From positions 8,680,590-8,744,589 of the forward strand of contig JAVTVX010000011.1 of NCBI GenBank assembly GCA_033439265.1: a DNA stretch of 64,000 nucleotides, written 5' to 3'. The notes below the pieces were generated by a model, which was given only the letters and a program-made list of their open reading frames with translations, searched no databases and was not told where the DNA came from. The position numbers and the translations under genes are program-made. Below, one piece after another: positions 12,541 to 24,130 of this stretch. This stretch comes from Dillenia suffruticosa. Its lineage: Eukaryota; Streptophyta; Magnoliopsida; Dilleniales; Dilleniaceae. How positions within the stretch are numbered: position 1 is the first letter of the stretch; every line of letters begins with the position of its first letter.

Positions 12541-13378
12541 ATTTGCTGGGAGATTCTCTTAACTTTAAGCATACCTGCAGTGAGAAGACAACACATTTTT
12601 GCCTTTGGTATCCATATCTTTTTGGGCCCGACTGAGTTAGTAATGAATTTATCTTTGGGGATCCATGTTAAGGTTGTTCTTGGGGAGTTCATAAACCAGC
12701 AATCATAAATTAAGTGTCTGTTTTTCTTATAGTGGGTGCAATGTCTGATTTGTGCTCTTGGTTTCTTAGTTTTGTTTAAAACCATATTTCTAAATTTGCA
12801 GATTTTAGATTTATGCCCAACCTTTATGCGCGTGTAACATCTTTCTAGTTTGGCATTTTCAGAGCTTGACACAAAGAATCTATGCAATTCTTTTTGTGTT
12901 TGGTTAGGGTTGAATCCTAATCCTGCCTTATCAAACACAGCCTTTTGAATTCTTAGCATGACATCTAACTTTTCTTGGTCTGAGATGAATTTCATTAAAA
13001 CAATGTTCAATTTACTGTTCTTTTCTTTCAAAATTTCTAATTCTTTCTTTAAAAACATGTTTTCATTTACAAGAATGTCATTATCTTTTCTAAACATTCA
13101 ACATCTAGTTTCTTCTTAAGTTCATCAATGTACAGATCCAATTCAACACTTTTTCTTTTTAGTTCATTTGCTTCACTTTTTGATTTTTCTGAAACTTTAA
13201 CATTTTCAGCCAACTCTTTCCCTAGCAGATTATTTTTCTTTTTAAGTCTTTTTAATTCCTTTAGAGATTCTACTAAACCCTCACGTAATTCAGAGATAGA
13301 AAAGTCATTTTCAGATTCAGAACATGATGAATAGAGAGTGGAGTTTACCTTACTATCAAAAGATTCTTCATTTGCCAT
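12471..13378 (-). pseudogene. Sirevirus gag-pol linker with coiled coil
   Basis: Two overlapping frames (13378-13067 and 13097-12471) encode a charged, heptad-like region (LRE.LVESLKELKRLKKK, then KSEANELKRKSVELDLYIDEL) followed by a basic linker. Coiled coils after the nucleocapsid finger are typical of Sirevirus gag and are thought to mediate protein interactions. The linker includes Cys/His groups (HCTHYKKNRHLIYDCW) that may be a second degenerate zinc knuckle. One frameshift lies near 13080. Confidence 0.75.
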
Positions 13379-14457
13379 GAAACAAATGTTTGCTTGTTCC
13401 TCATTTTGTTCTTCATCACTTGAGCTTGAATCTTCATCACTCCATGCAGCAAGTGTCTTTTTTTTTTTTTCTCTTTTCGGTCCTTTTTGTGCTTCTTATC
13501 ATCCTTTTTGAGAGAAGGGCAGTCAGCTTTTATGTGTCCCAGCTTCTTGCATTCAAAACATCTAATTTCTTCCTTCTTTTCTTGCTTTTTGAAGAATGAC
13601 TTGTTTTTGTTCCTCTTTCTCATCATGAATTTTCTGAATTTTCTTACCATAAGAGTTTCATCCTCTTCATCTTCTTCTTCTTTTGAATTGGATGTGGTTT
13701 TCTCATTATCAGCCTTCAAGGCTATCCCTTTGCCTCTTTCTTCTTTAACTGGTTCCGTCATGTTCAGCTTCATTTCATGGATTATCAACGATCTCACAAG
13801 TTCATCCATTGTCAGAGTCTCAAGATTCTTGGACTGCTCAATTGTTGTCACCTTAGACTCCCAAGACTTTAGTAAATTTCTCAGAATTTTGTCCACCATG
13901 TCTTCTTGAAGGATTCCTTTACCAAGTAATCTGAGCTCATTTATTATCTTATTAAATCTTGTGATCATTTCATTGATTGCTTCTCCATCTTTCATCTTGA
14001 AGATTTCATATTCTTGTTTTAGCAATCTGATTTTGCTCTTACATATTTGGTCAGTTCCTTCATAGGTGGCCTTTAGTCTTTCCCAAATTTCCTTTGCTGT
14101 TATGCAAGAAGAGTCTCAATTATATTCATTGACGTTCAGTGCAAGGTGAAGAAGATTAATAGCTTTGTAGTTGGCCTGATAAGCCTTTTTTTGTTCCACA
14201 GTCATGTTCTTCAATTTTATCGGCACACGAACTCTATCTATCTCTTCGGTAGGGAATTCGACTCCTTCTTTAATAATTTCCCATACATTTAGGTCTTGTG
14301 CAATGATGAAGTTGCGCATTCTTTGCTTCCAGTAGCTGAAGTTGCTTCCATTGAAGAATAGTGCACGGTTAGTTGAGTAAGCTTCCACTGGTAAATTGTT
14401 ACTATTAATTGTTATTTGGATATTTGGTATTGAGTTGTTAAGCTTTTGACAATACAC
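13345..14457 (-). pseudogene. Sirevirus gag (UBN2 type) with a zinc knuckle and one internal stop
   Basis: Gag packages the RNA in virus-like particles. From 14457 the frame encodes FNGSNFSYWKQRM and AYQANYKAINLLHLAL, the start of the UBN2 capsid domain. A TGA at 14118-14116 interrupts it, and the same frame continues as AKEIWERLKATYEGT and LETLTMDELVRSLIIHEM. A classical CCHC knuckle, CFECKKLGHIKADC, is encoded near 13565-13525. A long Lys-rich tail follows. The stop sits where the family normally has a sense codon, so it is a simple point mutation. The first Met, only four bases after the primer-binding site, may not be the natural start. Confidence 0.87.
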
Positions 14458-14460
14458 TCA

Positions 14461-14471
14461 CTCTGATACCA
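14461..14471 (-). other. Primer-binding site of the Sirevirus (tRNA-iMet type)
   Basis: On the minus strand TGGTATCAGAG starts two bases after the 5' LTR. This is the usual complement of the 3' end of initiator methionine tRNA that primes minus-strand synthesis in most plant copia elements. It fixes the direction of the element and the inner LTR edge at 14474. Confidence 0.88.
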
Positions 14472-14473
14472 AT

Positions 14474-16443
14474 TATTATTCAACTAGAGGGAATGGGTAA
14501 ATAGTTGAATATAGATTTTTGAAACTATTTCTAAATTTTAAAATTTTATAACAGTAAATGAAATCAAGTAACGAAGACATAAAGAATTTTTATAGTGGTT
14601 CCACCAAACCCGATATACGTCCACTCTCAGACTTCCCGTGGATTTTTCACTAAATGTTTAGTTTATAAACTTGATTATAGGCTCAAGTTAAATCTCAAAT
14701 AGTGTTATATCTTAACACTACAATTCAATCTCACACAGACTGAATTTTAGAATTTTCTAGACTTAAAACAGTATCGCACACTCATTAATCTTTGACACTC
14801 AAATTAATCTATAAAAAAAAGTCAAGAATTGAGACTTACTTTCGTTGAATTTGATAGAAAAAAAATCTCGATACAAATAGAACTTTCAAGTGCACAGAGA
14901 TTGATTATTGCAGTATATTCAATAGAGTTTTTAATTCTTGTAATGTCTCTCTTCTTCTTACCACCATCTTCTGCTTTTCTGTATTTATTAGGGTATTGAA
15001 TCGATCCGTTGAGAGTTGGTAGTGGTTGTTGCATTCAAACGTTGACATTTAATGTTCGCTATTAAAACTCCTGCAACTGTTCCTTCCTTCGCGCTGAAAT
15101 TTCGTTCTTTTTACTAGCGCCTCTTTTAAATGGACCAATAAGACTTTGTTTGCTTTGCATTTGAACGTTAGTTTTGATAGAATAGAAAATATTTCAGAGA
15201 TCGAAGAAAGAAGCCGTCCGATAGGTTTAAAAATGTTTCGCAGATCTGGATTCTGACATACGCAGGTCGACAAGACTATTGAGAATATCGACCTGATTTT
15301 GAATCATTCATAGTATATTTTTATATAAACAGGTCGACAAAATACTATTTCGAGTTAACAGGAGACTGTGCCAAATAAAATTGGTGGACCTGAGATTTTT
15401 AATTGATCGATGTGTTCCTTTGTGTCGACAGCATTTCAACCATGTCAATGTGGGATCTTTTTGATTTTGTGAGAGGTTGGTCGACAAGTCTAATTTAGTG
15501 CATCGACATGCTATTATTCATGTAATAAATTGGTTGGTGTATGGAACTCAATTGGTTGATGTGTATGAGTTGTGTCGACAAGAAATTGATAGGTCGATAT
15601 GTGTTTTAATGAACAATAGAATATCAGGTCGACAGGACTCACTATATACATCGACATCTTATTGTGCAAATAAAAATTGGTAGATCTGGGTAATTTAATT
15701 AGTCGATATGTCTTAGTAGGTCGACATGACTTTTACTATGTCGATGTGCGTTTGTTTCAGAAACATAATAAACAGGTCGACATGTGTTCATCAAGGGTTG
15801 ATATGTCACTATTTATTTATTAAATTGGTCAATGTGTCTGAATAAATTGGTTGATGTGTTTTGGCTAGGTCGACAAGCACAGTAACAGGTTGAAGTATAT
15901 TTCAGACTCAAGTGTCATCAGGTTAATATGTCTAACCAACAGGTTGATGTGTTACTATTTAGACTTTGAATTGGTCAACATGAAGTATGAAATTGGTGGA
16001 CATGACACTGCTCAGGTTGATATGTATAGAGAACATGTTAATGTATATAGAGAACATGTTGATGTGTCACTGTTCACAAATACAATTGGTTGATGTGTTA
16101 AGGTAAATTAGACGATATGTCATTGTTCTTGTAGTTTCATGTCGACAAGATTTGTACTCAAGTCGATGTTTTGGAATGTCTGATTTATATGACATTCATT
16201 ATGCAAGTCGATGTGTACTTGTATTGGTCGAAGTGTTCAAACATTTGTTTCTATAGAAATTATTTAACTCAGGTCGACAAGGGCAACAAATGGGTCGATG
16301 TGTGTGTGTGAATGTCACAGGTCGATGTGTTTTCCAAGAATGTCGATCTGTGTTGTAAACTTCTGAATTTTCTAACTGTTTTTTTATTTTCTCGAACTAT
16401 TTTCCTTCTAACATTTCATCATCAAAACACTACCAAGTTAACA
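14474..16443 (-). repeat. Sirevirus 5' LTR with the motif array
   Basis: It pairs with 5043-7012 over the same total span of 1,970 bp. The terminal TG of the left copy is TA here at 14474-14475 because of a point change. The array of GGTCGACA and TTGGTCGATGTGT motifs spans about 15265-16345. A small local duplication, GTATATAGAGAACATGTT near 16040, is absent from the other LTR. Scattered differences between the two LTRs show that insertion was not recent. Confidence 0.88.
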
Positions 16444-17639
16444 AATTGATTATCATCGTTAAATACTACGAAGCGATCAATCTTTTCTTATTTTTTTGGT
16501 AATCAAAATACCATTGTTAATTGTTTCGCTAATCGAAAGGCAACTCAAAAGACTCTCGTTGGATTTAATGTTCCGATAGTATTAAAATATAGAGAAATCA
16601 AATTTTAATTAGTAAATTCAAAACTAGATTTATTTAAATTAGATTATCTAATCTCTTGATATAATTTCTACTGCTTACGAGGCCATAAAACTTTATCAAT
16701 TGTCACTCTATTAAAAACACATAAATTTTGCTGTTTTTAAATGGTTGTATACCATTTTAGGATTATTAAATATAGCGCTCTATTTAATAATCTTAATACA
16801 ATCATAAATATTAAATATAGAGATTAAATAAATATTCATAAGTATCAAATAAATAAAATCACTTAGATTTCACAATTTTCATTCATTTAGATTTCAATAA
16901 TCCTTGACTAGAAAAGAATTTTAGAACAAAGACATGAAGGAAATAAACTCACAAGATAAATGAAAAATTACTTGAATTAATATGGTGGAAAATTGTTAAA
17001 AGAGTTGGACAAGAGGGGTACTTGCAGTCGTGACCTTCAGATGATAAAAGTAATGTTCTACAGGAGGAAGAATCCCAGATGTCCTGCTGTCGACTGCTAC
17101 TAACGTAAATGGTGGCTACTGCCCCCTTGGGGGCTACCTCCTCTCCCAAAAGTTGTCTATCCATAATATGAAACACTCATATATATATATAAAAGTATAA
17201 CCCTAAACTACTATTAAATAAATAAAAAAAGTAAAAAGTAACTTCTCTAAAAGATAATATTTTAAGAGATTTACAACTTTAAAAATTCGTTTTTTTAAAT
17301 ATTAGGAATGAAATAAAATTTTTCAAAATTTTCAATGTCTCAAATTTCACTCCAATTTTCTCTTGAATGTGCAATTGGAAAAATGAAATTTTACTGTAGT
17401 AAATTTTCAAAACTTCTTACTTGCCTATTGAGATCCATGTACTCATATGCTAATGAAAGAGTATTGTTGTCCAATTTTTCAAACTTTACAAAATTACTCC
17501 AATTTTGTTTGTTTTTCTTCCCTTTCCATAATAAGTCTCCTCATAAATCAAATATTTTAAAACATAAATATTAGTATTATATTTATTTAAAAATAATACA
17601 AAATCAATCGTAAATATTATATTTATTTAAGTTCTATCA
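16444..17639 (-). repeat. 3' LTR of the Athila-like element, second piece
   Basis: It resumes exactly where the first piece stops and aligns with 21772-22973, for example ATCTTTTCTTATTTTTT near 16478 and CAGATGTCCTGCTG near 17076. It ends TTCTATCA at 17639. The short purine run ATGGGAGAAT on the minus strand immediately inside is a candidate polypurine tract. The first five bases, AATTG, are the right copy of the Sirevirus TSD. Confidence 0.88.
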
Positions 17640-19869
17640 AATTCTCCCATATCTAGATGATTTTTGTTCTCAAGCATCCCTAACTAAAATAAAATTAAAA
17701 CTAACCAACCAAAATTTTTTCCTTCCAAGCTGCCAAATCAATATATACCATAAGAGTTAAACTAAAAACACAATCAAAACAACAAGTATTTCATAGCGAT
17801 CCGTAATAAAACAACCAATATATATCCCAATAGTCTTTTATGAAATCTAAACAGCATGATTCGACAATCATTTCCATGGGGTCACTCAAATGCACTCGAA
17901 AGGGTATAAAATGTATATATTTCTCAAATCAACAATAGGGAATGACACTACCATATACTTGCAAATATATCAAATCTCTACCACTTAGAATTTTGAATTT
18001 CATGAATCAATGTAAAGATCTTTATTTGGTTATAACGGGGTTTGAGTAAAGGGTAGGATAAGGTGATATTTAAGTGTTAAAACGTACCAAAAACCATATT
18101 TAGCTAACTACACAATTCTCATGACATCAACTGATCTTTGTCTCAAGCAAACAACAAACAAAATTTGACTTCTTGCTATTCAAATGTATAGCCAATAGCA
18201 AACTGTATACAAAAATGTCAAATGATTTCTCAAATTTCTATAATTGAAGTGTAAATGAATTTTCAATTAAAATACAACACTTCTCTTTCTCATCTTTTTT
18301 TTTCATCATTTTTTTCTTTTTTCTTTCAAACATACATCATCTCCATGAAAATATCAGTATCAAAATTCCAATCATCATCTTCCTATTGAGGCGAACATAA
18401 AACCACAATCATACAATTAAATATATATACTTTTGGTACCAAAGTTTGAAACGAAGGTTAAAATAAAGGCTAAGTGTTATATTGAGTAGGTTTTACGAAA
18501 GAAAAATGGTAAAAACTCAAATTAGGTTAACTACGGGTTTATAAAATCAAGGTAGGGATTTTTTTAGAAAGCCAAAAGGGGGTAAAACTGAAGTATCTTT
18601 GTCATTTTAATATATGAAATCCTAAAATGTGGTCTCAATATATATAACAATACAAAATCTAGAATGTGTAATCCAAGTGTAATAATCACTCATCAAGAAA
18701 AATAATTTCGAGCACAAAAAATGAATTTGTTCGTTTTAGGCTCAAAACCTCACTATTTAATTAGGGTTTGTATCAAATTTTTGCATACTTATCATTCAAA
18801 GATAACTATTAAAGACATGAATAGTCATTTCAAACACAAAAGCCAATGATACAACTCAATTTTCATATATATCCAGTTAACCAAATAGTATACATAAACT
18901 AAGAAAGTTCAGAATTTTTTTTTTCAAAATATTTTTTATATTTTTATTTTTTATTAGAAAAAATAAAATTTAAACTAATGTAGTAAAAATAAATCAATAT
19001 AGTGTGAAAAAAAAAAGAAAACACCTAACATCCCCTTACTCCTAAATCATACATTGTTCCCAATGTATACTCAAATTAAGAGAGATAAAAAAATACATAA
19101 ATAAATCAAACAAAATAAAAGAAAAAAGAACAAAGAAACAAAAGAGAAATGTAAGAATAATACTTCCATAGGGTGAAATGGAAAATAGAGGAACAATTCC
19201 AACGAATTCGAAGAAAGAGCTATGACGTGGGCACGTTGTAATCATCAAGCATTTCACTCCATTCGTAAGGCTGCAAGGTGGAGAGAGAAACCCTAAAAAA
19301 ATGAAAGACAAATGTGAGAAGTTAAGTTCAATTGTTTCTCTCTCTCTCTCTTTTGTTTTTTTTTTTAACAGAAGTGAACTGTGTTTAGGGTGTGGACACG
19401 CCTTAAATCATGAGTGTTTTTGTACAATGTGTGTTCTTATAGACAGAAGTGAAGTTGGGATAGGGCGTGGGCACGCCTGTCCATGCATAAGTTGTGGACA
19501 GAAATGAAAGTTTGTTATGGCGTGGGCACGGCATAACAAGGACCACTTCTGGTTTTTTATTATTATTATTATTTAAAACCTAAATAAAAAATCAAGCCAA
19601 AATCAAGCCAACATAAATGAGAATAAATAAACAAAAATGAAAATAAATGAACCGTAAAGAAAATATTGGGTTGCCTCCCAAAAAACAACTTCGTTTAGTG
19701 TCTTTGACTCGATATGATCTCCTCGCTTCAATCTCGCTCAAATATCGATTCAGTCCATTTTGATTTCAACTTGCCTGACATAAACTTCAATTTTGAATTA
19801 AAATAAAAGACTTTTTGGCCTATCATAAATTGTTTTTGATATAGGAGTTTGTCTTGAAAAAATTTCTCC
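17640..19869 (-). other. Noncoding 3' internal region of the Athila-like element
   Basis: About 2.2 kb between the gag remnant and the 3' LTR. Both strands were read for RT, RNase H, integrase and chromodomain motifs and none was found; frames are short and full of stops. In complete Athila elements this part would hold pol and an env-like frame. It contains the GGCGTGGGCACGCC tandem repeats and a poly-T/CT tract near 19335-19365. Confidence 0.7.
19368..19537. repeat. Three degenerate tandem copies with a near-palindromic GGCGTGGGCACGCC core
   Basis: Copies start with ACAGAAGTGAA at 19368 and 19443 and with ACAGAAATGAA at 19498. Each contains GG(C/T)GTGG(G/A)CACG about 20 bases in. Unit length shrinks from 75 to 55 to about 40 bp. 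A stray half-copy, GACGTGGGCACGT, lies near 19223. The core is nearly self-complementary and stands out in its AT-rich surroundings. Confidence 0.75.
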
Positions 19870-19871
19870 AA

Positions 19872-21347
19872 TTATGTAAAATTATTTATAAAATTCTCTT
19901 CAAATACAAAATCCAGTTTATTTTGCACAAAAGAGTCATGATCAATGAAATTCATCTCCTTCTCATAATCTTGCTCCTTGGAATATGCCAACCTGCCAGG
20001 AAAAGGAGGAGAGATTGTTAATTTCAAATTTGAGTTATTCGGTTCCTCACTTACCTTCGTGGCCGATTCATTCAATATTGATACTTTGTTTTGTTTGGCC
20101 TCTTTATCTTCTTCAGTTATCGATGAGTTACCCTACAATTTCCTTTCATTCTTGACCGCCATAATACTCACGTTTTTTCTCTAGTTGATCTCTACTTGAG
20201 AGAGTAGCTTTCCATTATTTTTCTCCATTCGACTCACGGTCGTTGCCAATTGCGACACCTGATTTTCAAGTTTTGGATACTGGTTCTAGTTTCTAGCTGA
20301 AATTGTTGAATGCTGTTAGCAAAACTTTTAACAATCTTTTATATAGACGTACTTTGATTCAAAGAGGGTTGTTGAGATTGAAATTGTGGTCGGAATTGTA
20401 GTTGTTGTGGGAACTCTTATTATCAATTTCCATAACTGAAGTTTGGTTTATCCCACCATCCTTGGTTGTAGATGTTCGAATATGGATCATCATAAAGAAT
20501 GAGACACTTATCGATTAAATGATTCATCTCTGAACAAATTTCATAAGTTTATACCGATCACCTTTGTTCTATAATAAAATTACGCATAAAAGAAGTTAGT
20601 TCTTTCAATTCTTGACCAAAGGAAAAATCACTTATCTTGTTGACTTTCTTTGGAACTTCTTGCCTTATTCCAAATTATTGGGCATTGGCTGTCATATTTG
20701 AGATCAAATTTCTCGCGTTATTGGGTGTTTTGTTCACCAATTCTCCTTCACTCGCAGCATCGATCATGTTCCATTCCATTGGGGATAGACTTTCATAGAA
20801 AAATTGGATAAACAACTGTTCTGGAATCTGATGTTGAGGATAGTTAGCATATAGTTGTTCAAATTTTTCCCAATATTCGTATAAGATTTCCCCGTTGTAC
20901 TGCCTTATTCCACAAATTTCCTTTCTAATAGTAGTTATATGGGAAGCTGGAAATATTTTTTTAAAAAAATATCCTTTCCAAGTCAGGCTAAGTAGTAATA
21001 AAACCAGAAGACAAATACAAAAGCCAATCCTTGGTTTTATCTACCAAAGAAAAAGGAAAAACAACTTTAAGTTATTCTTTGGTTACCCCTGGTGGTCTCA
21101 TAGTGAAACAAACAATGTGGAGTTCCTTAAGGTGTTTGTGAGGATTCTCTCCTGTAAGACTATGAAATTTAGGTAATAAATGAATTAGTTCAGATTTTAA
21201 TTCAAATGAGATTGTAATATTGGAAAAATTAATGCAGAAAGGTTGTTGATTAAATTCAGGGGTTGCCAAATCTCTTAAAGTCCTTTGGGTTGCTATATAA
21301 TCGTGGTTGATATCCTTCTCTTTTAAACCCTTGACAACTTTCAGCAA
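19872..21347 (-). pseudogene. Gag of the Athila-like element (broken)
   Basis: The frame at 21347-21072 encodes TQRTLRDLATPE, FELKSELIHLLPKFHSLTG and ENPHKHLKELHIVC, a stretch highly typical of Athila/Tat gag. Further on, about 20830-20690, FFYESLSPMEWNMIDAAS and KTPNNARNLISNM are the next conserved blocks, in another frame. At 20075-19872 a piece with PPFPGRLAYSKEQDYEKE resembles the gag-protease junction of the family. At least four stops or frameshifts separate these, so the copy is dead. Nothing enzymatic follows. Confidence 0.82.
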
Positions 21348-21414
21348 ATTCTCTACAAATGGTTAGTTTTGAAAACAAGGAAAAAAATTTTAAAAAAATA
21401 AATCACTTAACACC

Positions 21415-21434
21415 ATTCCCCGATAATGGCGCCA
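21415..21434 (-). other. Primer-binding site of the Athila-like element
   Basis: On the minus strand TGGCGCCATTATCGGGGAAT begins five bases after the LTR. It closely resembles the TGGCGCC-plus-GGGGA site common in plant Athila/Tat elements, which is complementary to a tRNA 3' end. The changes relative to the usual site suggest decay or a family variant. Confidence 0.78.
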
Positions 21435-21439
21435 AAATT

Positions 21440-22491
21440 TGGTGTGTTGTCAAATAACAAAAAATAAAATTACACACTTCACTAAAGAAGAGTTTAGGGT
21501 GAGTATGGTCGAATTCACAGAAAATGACGGATTTATCTTTTTTAATAAAAATAAAAATAAAAATATGGAGGGTTTTGGTGAAATTATTTAAAATAACAAA
21601 ATAAATAAATCAATAAAAATTAACTAAAATAACATAACTAAATAGTATTAATTAAAAAAGAGAATGTCAACGAGAGTAAAACCTAAACAAAGGAATTATT
21701 TCCATCATGATGTATTTGATTGATCATCGATACAAAAATCATTTGATATTATATGAATAAATTGATTATAGTTGTTAAGTACCATGAAACGACCAATCTT
21801 TTCTTATTTTTTCGGTAATTAAAATACTATCATTAATTACTTCTCTAATCGAAAAACAACCCAAGAGACACTCGTTGAATTTAATGTTCCACAACATTAA
21901 GATCTAGAGAGACCCAATTCTAATAAGTAAATTACAATATGAATTTATTTAAATTAGATTATCTAATCTTTTGATATAAGTTCTACCGCTTGCGATACCA
22001 TAAAACTATGTCAATTACCACTCTATTAAAAATACACAAATTTTACTGTTTTTAAATGGTTGTAAATCATTTTAGGGTTATTAAATATAGTGTTCTATTT
22101 AACAATTTCAAAACAATTATAAATATAAAATATAGAGATTAAATAAATACCCACAAATATTAAACAAATAAAATTATTCAGATTTCATAATTTTCATTTA
22201 TCCAGATTTCAATAATTCTTGACTAAAAAAGAATTTTAGAACAAAAAACATAAACAAAAGAAACTCAAAAGATAAATGAAAAATTGCATGAATTAATATG
22301 GTGGAAAATTGTCAAAAGTGTTGGACAAGAGGGGTATTTGCAGCCATGACCTTAAGATGATAAAAGTAATGTTCTATAGGAGGAAGAATCCCAGATGTCC
22401 TGCTGCCGGCTGCTACTAATGTGGATGGTGGTTGATGCCCCCTTGGTGGGTGCCTCCTCTCCCAAAAGTTGTCTCTCCATAATATGAAATA

Positions 22492-22527
<36 letters not shown>

Positions 22528-22973
22528 TGTAACCCTATATTACTATTAAATAAATAAAAAGAAAGTAAAAAGTAATTTTCCTAAAAAATAATACTCTAAG
22601 AGATTTATAACTTTAAAAATTCATTTTCCTAAATGTTAGGAATAAAATAAAATTTTTCAAAATCTTCAATATCTTAAATTTCACTCCAATTTCCTCTTAA
22701 ATATGCATTTGAAAAAAAGAAATTTTACTATAATAAATTTTCAAAACCTTTTGCTTGTCTCTTGAGATTCATGTGCTCACATGCTAATAAAAGAGTATTG
22801 TTGTCTAGTTTTTTATATTTTATAAAATTACTCCAATTTAGTTTGTTTTTCTTCTCTTTCCATAATAACTCTACTTCTAAATCAAATATCTTAAAATATA
22901 AATATTAGTGTAATATTTATTTAAAAATAATACAAAATCAATCTTAAATATTACAATTATTTAAAGTCTATCA
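21440..22973 (-). repeat. 5' LTR of the Athila-like element (unbroken copy)
   Basis: 1,534 bp, TGGTGTGT to TCTATCA on the plus strand, followed by the CCTTT target duplication at 22974-22978. A TA-dinucleotide run at about 22495-22524 is much longer than in the other LTR. This copy preserves the sequence of the site into which the Sirevirus inserted in the sister LTR (near 21765-21775). Confidence 0.88.
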
Positions 22974-23450
22974 CCTTTTCATTCACCGATTCACTAAATT
23001 GATGAAAAACTTACTTGATTAACGCTACCTTCCAAGTCTTCACCTAAGAAACTTCTCTCTTCCCCACCTCACATTTAACATAATCCAAGGTCAATTATCA
23101 AAATAAATAAATAAAGAAGTATAGTTGTAAGTCATATATGCAAAATTTGGAAACATATAATATATATTAAAATCAAGCTTTCATATGGTAATGGTCAGGT
23201 ATCTTCGAAAGAAAAAGATAACAAAAAATATATTTCTTGGTTACGCCCTCTGAACGTTAGTAAAGAACAAACTTTCCCGAATTCATCTTTCCAAGATTTG
23301 CCACATCAACCATGGCGAGGAGGTACTCCTGGGGTATGAAGTTCCCCTGCCTGAGCACTAGTAATCATACTAGAATCAAAAAAAGAAAAACTTCTTAGAG
23401 AAAATATCATCAATCACTCCCTTAGACTCTATAGATCATCCTCAATATCT

Positions 23451-23639
23451 CTAAAGTGAGGTCTCAATCCTATCGGTGAAATGAGCCGGTGCTCTTTTTG
23501 CATCATTGTCAGATCTTTCTACACACACATCAATGTTGGAAGACTTTAAACGTAGAATATACTCTACATCGTGCATAATGACAATAATATCCATCCCATT
23601 TACATTCAACTTCCAATTCTTAGGATCAAATCTATCCAT
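23451..23639 (-). pseudogene. Small eroded coding fragment resembling a plant mobile-domain/Ulp1-type TE protein
   Basis: Sixty-two codons beginning MDRFDPKNWKLNVNGMD, then HDVEYILRLKSS and DNDAKRAP. The pattern 'W-xx-FDP-xx-xxLxxxGxxI-xxxxDVExILGLxS' occurs in plant mobile-domain and Ulp1-associated Mutator-like proteins, where it begins the globular part. The preceding minus-strand sequence (DLGAFSIYNVG-like) extends the resemblance in another frame. The assignment is tentative; it could equally be a fragment of a related uncharacterised TE protein. Confidence 0.35.
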
Positions 23640-24070
23640 TGCCCAAGGTACACCTCCCGACTTAATTCCCTACATTGTAAATTGAAAAGGCTCCCAAATC
23701 TAGTAAAGGTGATTCATCGGGTTTTTTGAAATAGAAAGTCACCACATAATACGACAAAATAATAAGGATAATTGGTTAAATTTGCTAACAAAGTAAACTA
23801 GAGAATGCAAATCAAGGGACAAGAGAACGCAGATGAAGGAACAAGTATTCATTGTTTCTAATCTAGGGCCATGATAGTGAATAAATAGTTTAGTTAGTCT
23901 AGTCTTACCTCGTAAGTAAAATAGCAGGAAATATAAGGAAAAAATTAATAATAACCTTTAAGTAAGAAAAAGAAAAAACAGTAAAGAATTTTAGAACAAA
24001 ATGCAATGAGAAAAACAATTATTAGGCATAAAATGAAGTAGAGAACTTCATTACATGAGATCTATTGGAA

Positions 24071-24130
24071 ATCTAAAGTAGTAAATGTAAATACTTAATC
24101 ATCTAAAGTAGTAAATGTAAATACATAATC
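24071..24130. repeat. 30-bp direct tandem duplication
   Basis: ATCTAAAGTAGTAAATGTAA begins both copies, at 24071 and 24101. They differ at one position near the end (CTTAATC against CATAATC). Likely a recent replication-slippage event in noncoding DNA. Confidence 0.9.

Larger units (their letters stand above)
5043..16443 (-). mobile_element. Sirevirus-type Ty1/copia retrotransposon, nested in the Athila-like LTR
   Basis: The element is 11,401 bp, bounded by two LTRs that each span 1,970 bp, with a polypurine tract next to the left LTR and a tRNA-iMet-type primer-binding site next to the right one, so it runs on the minus strand. The order gag, protease, integrase, RT and RNase H is the copia order. 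Long LTRs, a coiled-coil gag extension and a third ORF after pol fit the Sirevirus lineage. The TSD is AATTA (5038-5042) against AATTG (16444-16448); the other Athila LTR reads AATTG at the unoccupied site, so the left copy has one change. Every coding region carries stops or frameshifts and the LTRs differ visibly, so this copy is old and inactive. Confidence 0.9.
4739..22973 (-). mobile_element. Athila-like Ty3 LTR retrotransposon keeping gag but not pol (interrupted)
   Basis: Two long terminal repeats in the same orientation bound this element. The left one is 4739-5042 plus 16444-17639, split by a later Sirevirus; the right one is 21440-22973. Both begin TGGTGTGT and end TCTATCA. A perfect 5-bp TSD, CCTTT, lies at 4734-4738 and 22974-22978. 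Direction is minus, because the primer-binding site and a gag resembling the Athila lineage lie just left of the right LTR. Without the Sirevirus the element is about 6.8 kb. Between gag and the 3' LTR no reverse transcriptase, RNase H or integrase motif could be read, so it looks non-autonomous (TR-GAG-like), dependent on enzymes from a relative. Lineage assignment rests on gag motifs recalled from the family; the structure is seen directly. Confidence 0.88.
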
